Source: C00003060 sp964502635
GTDB taxonomy: Bacteria; Desulfobacterota; Desulfobacteria; Desulfobacterales; C00003060
Direction: 5' to 3'
Assembly: GCA_964502635.1 (NCBI GenBank)
Contig: CAZCXI010000109.1
Location: 1-8,871 of the forward strand
DNA: 8,871 bases
Position numbers and translations under genes: made by a program. Position 1 is the first letter of the stretch. Every line of letters begins with the position of its first letter. Below are positions 4,139-8,871 of the stretch, piece after piece. The notes below the pieces were generated by a model. That model was not told the origin of the DNA. It was given only the letters and a program-made list of their open reading frames with translations, and ran no database searches.

Positions 4139-5887
4139 GTGGACAGAACAAAGAAGACAAGACTCCTCTATAAAGTTCTCCTTTTTGTCCTGCCTCTCCT
4201 TGTCCTATCCATCATCGTGACCGGCATCATCCTTTCTTGGACGACGTACACACAGTTCCAGAAAACCATTAACACGGATTACGAAAACATCATCAAAAGC
4301 TCGGCAGGCGAGATCCGCCTTTTCATGAGAAATGCACAAAAAGGTTTAGAGGGCCTAGCCTGGGTCATGGCTGCCACCAAACTGGATCCATGGCAAGAGG
4401 AGATGGCCATGGCAGCTTTCAATCACACAGCCACGGAATTCATGTCCATGTCTTTGATTTCAACACAGGGAAAGGAGCTCATATCGGTTGGCTGGAAACC
4501 GGGGGACCTGGACTTCAGCCAGAGCGAGACTTTTAGAAAGACATTGACAGGTCAAGGGGCCATATCCGGTGTAATGTGGACAAAGGAAAATATCCCTTAC
4601 ATCCATGTCGCCACCCCGGTACTTCACCTGGGCGAGGTCAAGGAAGTCCTTTGGGGTGAATTGAACCTGAAGTCTGTGTGGGATGTGTTGGAGGGGGTCA
4701 AGGTGGGCCACACCGGTCAAGTGGCTATCATGGATGTGTCAGGACAGTTCATCGGGCATATGGAAATGGACCGCGTGGTCAGGCCGCGTCCGGGAGAAGC
4801 ACCGGAGGTGCTGAAAAAACTCCGCACTTCAAATACACCGGTGGTATGGGTTGAAGACAAGGATGAAACCAAACTCCACTGCGTGGGCTACCGTATTCCG
4901 GATCTTGACTGGCTGATTGTCTTAAGCCAGGCCAATCCGGAGATCTATGCATACTTATACCAGAATATTCGTTGGGGTATCCTCATAACGTGTTTGATCT
5001 GCCTTTTGGCGATTTTCCTCGGGTGGCGTCAGGTAAGGCGTTTTCTGACCCCGATTTACACCCTTCACGACCAGGTTGAAAGAATCGGTCAGGGAGACCT
5101 TGATCAGAAGGCGTCTATCGACTCCCATGACGAAATCGGCGATCTGGCCCTGGCTTTTAATGACATGACGGATTCACTCAAGACATACATAAGGCGTGAA
5201 GTTGAGACAGCCAGGGAACTGGCACATGCAAAGAATTTGGCCATCCTGGGCACGACCTCCAGCAAGGTCACTCACGAGGTGGGAAACCTTCTCAACAACG
5301 TCGGCTTGACGCTGGCCATTTTAAAGGGGGAAGGACTCAGTCAAAAAGGAGAAAATGCCCTGGATATATTGGAAAAAGACTCAAAGCGGGTCAGCCAGTT
5401 CATTCATGACTTTTTACAATTTGCCAAGAAGCCGGACGTGCACCTGGAAAGGGTGGCGATAGACAAGACGATTCGTGAGGTCTTGTTTGTCCATCAAACC
5501 AGTGCAAAACAGAAGGGCATCCAACTGGATCTCAACTGGCCTTCCAGCCTGCCGCCTGTCAACATCGATACCCGCCTCATGTACCAGGCCTTGAACAATC
5601 TGGTCAAAAACGCTTTAGAAGCCATGGGCGGTCCCGGAAAGATAAGCATTGAAGGAAGGATCGAAGGGGAGAGCCTTGTGATGATGATAGAAGATACAGG
5701 GCCCGGCGTAGCACCAGAGATTTTGGAGGAAATGTTCGACCCATTCTTTACGACCAAAGGCAAAAAGGGTACCGGCCTCGGACTATCCATCGTAAAGACC
5801 ATTATGGAGGCCCATCGCGGCACCATCGAATGCGAAAGCGATGTGGCTAGAGGTACAACGTTTCTCCTGCGCCTCCCTATACGATAG
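4139..5887 (+). CDS. Membrane-bound sensor histidine kinase (dCache-like sensor, HAMP, HisKA, HATPase)
   Basis: This 582-aa two-component sensor has a transmembrane helix at about 11-33, a periplasmic Cache-type ligand-binding region at about 34-273 (with 'PYIHVATPV' and 'GHTGQVAIMD', typical of Cache folds), a second transmembrane helix at about 277-296, and HAMP at about 297-350. The phosphoacceptor is H379 in SSKVTHEVGNLLNN. The ATPase domain shows the N box (NNLVKNALEAM, 486-496), G1 (DTGPGV, 519-524), F box (FDPFFTTK, 533-540) and G2 (GTGLGLS, 544-550). The H-box has Leu where family members usually have Pro (HExxNPL). No receiver domain is attached and no response regulator is in the window, so the partner is elsewhere. 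The GTG at 4139 follows an in-frame TGA (4133-4135) and is the only reasonable start because the next Met is at residue 63, beyond the first membrane helix. It has no good Shine-Dalgarno. The sensed ligand is unknown. Confidence 0.92.
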   Translation: MDRTKKTRLLYKVLLFVLPLLVLSIIVTGIILSWTTYTQFQKTINTDYENIIKSSAGEIRLFMRNAQKGLEGLAWVMAATKLDPWQEEMAMAAFNHTATEFMSMSLISTQGKELISVGWKPGDLDFSQSETFRKTLTGQGAISGVMWTKENIPYIHVATPVLHLGEVKEVLWGELNLKSVWDVLEGVKVGHTGQVAIMDVSGQFIGHMEMDRVVRPRPGEAPEVLKKLRTSNTPVVWVEDKDETKLHCVGYRIPDLDWLIVLSQANPEIYAYLYQNIRWGILITCLICLLAIFLGWRQVRRFLTPIYTLHDQVERIGQGDLDQKASIDSHDEIGDLALAFNDMTDSLKTYIRREVETARELAHAKNLAILGTTSSKVTHEVGNLLNNVGLTLAILKGEGLSQKGENALDILEKDSKRVSQFIHDFLQFAKKPDVHLERVAIDKTIREVLFVHQTSAKQKGIQLDLNWPSSLPPVNIDTRLMYQALNNLVKNALEAMGGPGKISIEGRIEGESLVMMIEDTGPGVAPEILEEMFDPFFTTKGKKGTGLGLSIVKTIMEAHRGTIECESDVARGTTFLLRLPIR

Positions 5888-6016
5888 AGACCCCCTATGG
5901 GCTGAAGAAATAGGTCGTCAGGGAGGAAATAAGCAAGGGGAATGAGGGTCAAACCTTAATCCTCAATGTCGTTCGCAAAACACTTTTTACGAGTTCATCA
6001 AAACTTGGGAAGAATC

Positions 6017-7441
6017 ATGGAAGATCTGATAAACAATCGGATACCTGAAGACGTGAAGCGTGTTCATCTCATCGCTGTTTGCGGTACGGGCATGGGCGCC
6101 CTGGCAGGGATGTTCAAAGAGGCCGGATTTGAAGTGACCGGATCGGATCATCGCGTCTATCCGCCTATGAGCACCTTTCTTTCAGAGCATGGCATCCGGA
6201 TCGCCGAGGGCTTTCGTCCGGAAAACGTGTCTTATCGGCCGGATCTTGTAGTTGTCGGTAACGCCGTCTCAAGGGACAACCCCGAAGTGAAGGCCATGCT
6301 GGACCTTGCTCTTCCCTGTTGCTCCCTTCCCCAGGCCCTCAACCGGTTTTTTATCCACAGCAAGGGCGCCCTGGTCGTCACAGGGACCCACGGCAAGACC
6401 ACGACCTCGGCCCTCCTGGCCTGGGTCCTAGCCATAGCAGGCCTCGATCCCGGTTTCATGGTGGGCGGCATCCTGAAAAACTTTGATCGCAACTACAACG
6501 TTGGCACCGGGCCTTACTTTGTCGTGGAAGGAGACGAATATGATACGGCCTTTTTTGACAAGGGACCGAAGTTTCTTCACTACACCCCATCCCGGGCCAT
6601 TCTCACCAGCGTCGAATTTGATCACGCCGACATCTACCGGGGCTTGTCCCATGTGAAGAAGGCCTTTTTCGATTTTGTGACGGCCATGCCACACGAAGCC
6701 CTCCTGGTTGGCTACGATGGCGATCCCATTGTGACGGAACTCACAAACCGAGCCCCCTGTTGGACGGCATTATATGGCTTTGGGGAAAGGTCGCCATGGC
6801 GGCTTGAAAACGTGCGTTTTGATCCGCCCTGGACCCATTTCGGCGTCACAAAGCGCGGAGAGCCCTTTGGCACCTTTAAGCTACCTCTCATGGGTCGCCA
6901 CAATCTGTTGAATGTGCTAGCGGTGATTGCGGTGGCTGATGATTTAGGCCTGTCAGTCGATCTCATTCAGCGGGCGCTGGAGACGTTTGAAGGGATCAAA
7001 CGCCGGCAGGAAGTGCGGGGAATCAAAAACGGTATTATGGTGATCGATGACTTTGCCCATCATCCCACTGAGGTGAGGGAAACCGTTGCGGCAGTCCGTT
7101 CTTTTTACCCGGAAAACAGGCTGGTCGCCGTGTTCGAACCTCGAACCAACTCGAGCCGACGCAGAGTTTTCCAAGATAGATATCCGGATTCCTTTGACAT
7201 GGCGGACCTCGTGTGTATCCGAAAGCCGCCGATGCTGGAAAAGATCCCGGTTGAGGAGCGGTTTTCATCCCAGCAGTTGGCCCGAGATCTCATAAGCCTG
7301 GGGAAAGAGGCCTATTACTTTGCAGACACCGATGCCATCGTCGACTACCTCGTCACCATCGCCAAGGCCGGCGACGTGATCCTCATCATGTCCAATGGCG
7401 GGTTTGACAACATTCACGAAAGATTGTTAGAAAGACTGTAA
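6017..7441 (+). CDS. mpl: UDP-N-acetylmuramate:L-alanyl-gamma-D-glutamyl-meso-diaminopimelate ligase (Mpl)
   Basis: This cytoplasmic Mur-ligase-family enzyme (475 aa from this start) reattaches the recycled tripeptide L-Ala-gamma-D-Glu-mesoDAP to UDP-MurNAc using ATP, saving peptidoglycan turnover products. Counting from the ATG at 6017, the features are an N-terminal Rossmann segment HLIAVCGTGMGALAG, then DHRVYPPMSTFL, which is characteristic of Mpl over MurC. The ATP-binding GTHGKTTTSALL follows, then EGDEYDTAFFDKGPKFLHY with the catalytic acidic residues, EFDHADIY, the DDFAHHPTEVRE segment, and the C-terminal MSNGGFDNIHERLL signature. I chose 6017 over the in-frame ATG at 5966. GGGAAG precedes 6017 by 4 nt, nothing suitable precedes 5966, and homologues usually begin a few residues before an 'IPEDVKRVHLI'-like segment. 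The gap to the kinase is about 130 bp with no clear site. Confidence 0.93.
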   Translation: MEDLINNRIPEDVKRVHLIAVCGTGMGALAGMFKEAGFEVTGSDHRVYPPMSTFLSEHGIRIAEGFRPENVSYRPDLVVVGNAVSRDNPEVKAMLDLALPCCSLPQALNRFFIHSKGALVVTGTHGKTTTSALLAWVLAIAGLDPGFMVGGILKNFDRNYNVGTGPYFVVEGDEYDTAFFDKGPKFLHYTPSRAILTSVEFDHADIYRGLSHVKKAFFDFVTAMPHEALLVGYDGDPIVTELTNRAPCWTALYGFGERSPWRLENVRFDPPWTHFGVTKRGEPFGTFKLPLMGRHNLLNVLAVIAVADDLGLSVDLIQRALETFEGIKRRQEVRGIKNGIMVIDDFAHHPTEVRETVAAVRSFYPENRLVAVFEPRTNSSRRRVFQDRYPDSFDMADLVCIRKPPMLEKIPVEERFSSQQLARDLISLGKEAYYFADTDAIVDYLVTIAKAGDVILIMSNGGFDNIHERLLERL

Positions 7442-7540
7442 AGACGGGGAAAAGCAGGGTTGATATTCCCTGGATTGACTTCGTTGTAAACGATCCCTAA
7501 CGCTAATTATTATTCCTCATGGCGGGAGGCGTCACAAGAA

Positions 7541-8068
7541 ATGGCCGCAAGACGCATATTAACCTATCCTGACACGGTGCTACGGGAACGGGCCGAGCCT
7601 GTCACGAATATCGACGGCAAAATCCAGGAGTTCATCGCTGATATGGCCGATACCATGTACCAGGCACCCGGCATTGGATTGGCAAGCAACCAGGTGGGAG
7701 AACCGTGCCGTATCATCGTATTCGACACGTCACCCAAAGAGGGGCCAAGGGATCTTGTCGTGGTGATTAACCCGGAAATCATTGAGGTCGATGGGGTGGT
7801 GTCAAGTGAAGAGGGATGTTTGAGCGTTGTCGACTATAGCGCCGAGGTCAAGCGTGCCGAGCGGGTCACAGTCCAGGGCGTCGACAGGGAAGGGAATCCG
7901 ATGACCCTAAGAAAGGATGGGCTTGCGGCCATTGTGCTCCAACATGAAATTGATCACCTGAACGGCCTTCTGTTTCTTGACCATGTGAGCAAGCTTAAAC
8001 GAGAGCTTTACAAGAGACGGTTAAAGAAAATACTAAAGCAAAGGGGATCCTCGTCACAAAGACTTTAG
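7541..8068 (+). CDS. def: Peptide deformylase
   Basis: This 175-aa cytoplasmic metalloenzyme removes the formyl group from the N-terminal Met of nascent proteins. All three family motifs are present. Motif 1 is GIGLASNQ (44-51), where the common form is GxGLAAxQ, so Ala is replaced by Ser. Motif 2 is EGCLS (91-95) with metal ligand C93. Motif 3 is QHEIDHLNG (134-142) with metal ligands H135 and H139 and catalytic E136. Length is normal for the family and the C-terminal tail is basic. The start ATG has GGGAGG about 11 nt upstream (7524-7529). It lies 99 bp after mpl and could be co-transcribed with it. fmt, its common neighbour, is absent; instead the gene converges on the YkgJ-family gene with a 63-bp gap and no obvious shared terminator. 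Confidence 0.95.
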   Translation: MAARRILTYPDTVLRERAEPVTNIDGKIQEFIADMADTMYQAPGIGLASNQVGEPCRIIVFDTSPKEGPRDLVVVINPEIIEVDGVVSSEEGCLSVVDYSAEVKRAERVTVQGVDREGNPMTLRKDGLAAIVLQHEIDHLNGLLFLDHVSKLKRELYKRRLKKILKQRGSSSQRL

Positions 8069-8131
8069 GGATGATCATGGCCACAGGAAAGCATGTAAGG
8101 AACACTCACAAAAGGGGAGGGCTGCACCAGG

Positions 8132-8836
8132 TCAGGATCCATGAGATTCCAGCGGCGCCAGAACAGAGGTGTTGCCTTCTTGCTTCACGCAAAGCCCAAA
8201 CATGCGTATCGTGGTGGCAAGAGGTCTGCCGAAGAAAAAATCCATCGCGCCAGGGTTCAGGCCTAGCTTCTCTATCAGGACAAGCCGCATGTGGTCATCA
8301 TAGTGCACAAGATCAAGGATCTTTTCTACTGCTTCCTCGGCATCCGGTCCCTGCAACCCCTTGACCGATGCCTCCAAGATCGCATAGGAGCACCTTCGTT
8401 CATGGGCGCCTATGAGCTTGAGGATTCCATCATCTGAGTGGATGAGGTGTTTTCTTTGAAGGCGTGGCTTGCCCATGACTTCGTTAAGTTCCCGTAGATC
8501 CCAGCATTTTAACGCCCGGCATTCCATGGGCCTGTGTTCATAAATCCTGCATCCCTTCTGGTCATCGTCGTAAAATACACATGTCCAGGCTTTATCCTGC
8601 CCCTTGATTTTGATCATTTCCTGTTCGAGGGTCATCAATGTTTCATCAATGTTGCGAACAACCTCACCTCTTCTTAAGGTGTAAAGCTCGTTCCTCTTCA
8701 GAACTCCCTTCTCAAACAGGGCAGCGTCGTCCGTATGGAGGGTGGGCCCCCCTTTCATGCAACAGGTCCCACAGCGAAGACAGTGGGGCCGACAGCCCCC
8801 TGGTTCTACAGGCATCACGCCATTGGTCCTGACCAT
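8132..8836 (-). CDS. YkgJ-family cysteine-cluster protein (putative Zn/Fe-binding)
   Basis: This 234-aa protein carries the YkgJ/UPF0153 'CxxCxxCC'-type cysteine cluster. Its N-terminal part reads C15-x3-C19-x2-C22-x2-CC (25-26), in GCRPHCLRCGTCC. More cysteines sit at 86, 96, 106 and 111 (CRIYEHRPMECRALKC), the second half of the family pattern, with C149 and C216 beyond. The family is thought to chelate zinc or an iron-sulfur cluster, and its biochemical role is not settled; members are frequent in anaerobic Desulfobacterota. The start ATG at 8834-8836 has GCGAGG about 6 nt upstream on the minus strand. It is transcribed towards def. It is longer than the small YkgJ proteins because of a C-terminal extension of about 100 residues with no motif I recognise. 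Confidence 0.82.
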   Translation of the reverse strand: MVRTNGVMPVEPGGCRPHCLRCGTCCMKGGPTLHTDDAALFEKGVLKRNELYTLRRGEVVRNIDETLMTLEQEMIKIKGQDKAWTCVFYDDDQKGCRIYEHRPMECRALKCWDLRELNEVMGKPRLQRKHLIHSDDGILKLIGAHERRCSYAILEASVKGLQGPDAEEAVEKILDLVHYDDHMRLVLIEKLGLNPGAMDFFFGRPLATTIRMFGLCVKQEGNTSVLAPLESHGS

Positions 8837-8859
8837 GTCATGCCTCGCCGGTGAGTGAT

Positions 8860-8871
8860 GAGACCTTTGCA
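8860..8871. repeat. 12-mer shared with the outer arm of the nested palindrome; possible edge of a repeat or IS element
   Basis: GAGACCTTTGCA here is identical to 3838-3849, in the left arm of the large palindrome, and matches the right arm (reverse complement, 4027-4038) with a small gap/mismatch. It ends at the window edge, so whether it starts another element cannot be seen. It lies 24 bp upstream of the YkgJ-family start. Confidence 0.4.

Noticed and set aside
5494..5952. 152-codon minus-strand frame opposite the kinase 3' end
   Set aside because: It is antisense to conserved HATPase motifs and has shadow-like Ser/Pro/Arg composition.
5966..6016. Longer Mpl start at 5966
   Set aside because: No Shine-Dalgarno before it, and the extra 17 residues do not look like family sequence; ATG 6017 fits better.
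8071..8364. 97-codon + strand frame just after def
   Set aside because: Most of it lies antisense to the YkgJ-family gene, whose cysteine pattern is unmistakable; its own translation shows no domain.

Overview
The window suggests a Gram-negative anaerobe with about 50-55% GC. The best guess is a Desulfobacterota (former Deltaproteobacteria) lineage. The guess rests on the style of the Mpl and histidine kinase proteins, the presence of a YkgJ-type cysteine-cluster protein, and a radical SAM/SPASM peptide-maturation cassette of a kind common in that group. It is an inference from protein character, not from a database match. Mpl itself implies a peptidoglycan containing diaminopimelate.

Left part (1-3571). 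The window opens inside the 3' end of a peptide/oligopeptide-type ABC transporter substrate-binding protein (2-598). After a 280-bp gap with an inverted repeat (655-680) comes what looks like a compact RiPP (ribosomally made, post-translationally modified peptide) locus. It has a tiny 30-codon gene (879-971) with a near-consensus Shine-Dalgarno and a Cys-Cys/Trp-containing C-terminus. A GC-rich hairpin with a T-rich tail follows (989-1024). Next is a radical SAM/SPASM maturase (1041-2366), whose stop codon overlaps the GTG start of an MFS exporter (2363-3571). A perfect 13-bp inverted repeat (855-867 with 1016-1028) brackets the precursor gene exactly. This cassette is the best candidate here for an undescribed system: the three genes would make, modify and export a small peptide. 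No dedicated leader protease is visible.

Middle (3572-4138). This 567-bp gene-free stretch is packed with palindromes. Its core is a roughly 200-bp nested inverted-repeat structure (about 3836-4038) that looks like a MITE or a large REP-like element. A 12-mer from its left arm recurs exactly at the right edge of the window (8860-8871).

Right part (4139-8871). There is an orphan membrane-bound sensor histidine kinase (4139-5887), the murein-recycling ligase Mpl (6017-7441, start revised) and peptide deformylase (7541-8068), all on the + strand. A convergent YkgJ-family cysteine-cluster protein lies on the - strand (8132-8836). These look like ordinary chromosomal genes. Nothing in the sequence ties the kinase to the RiPP cassette beyond proximity, and no response regulator is present in the window.
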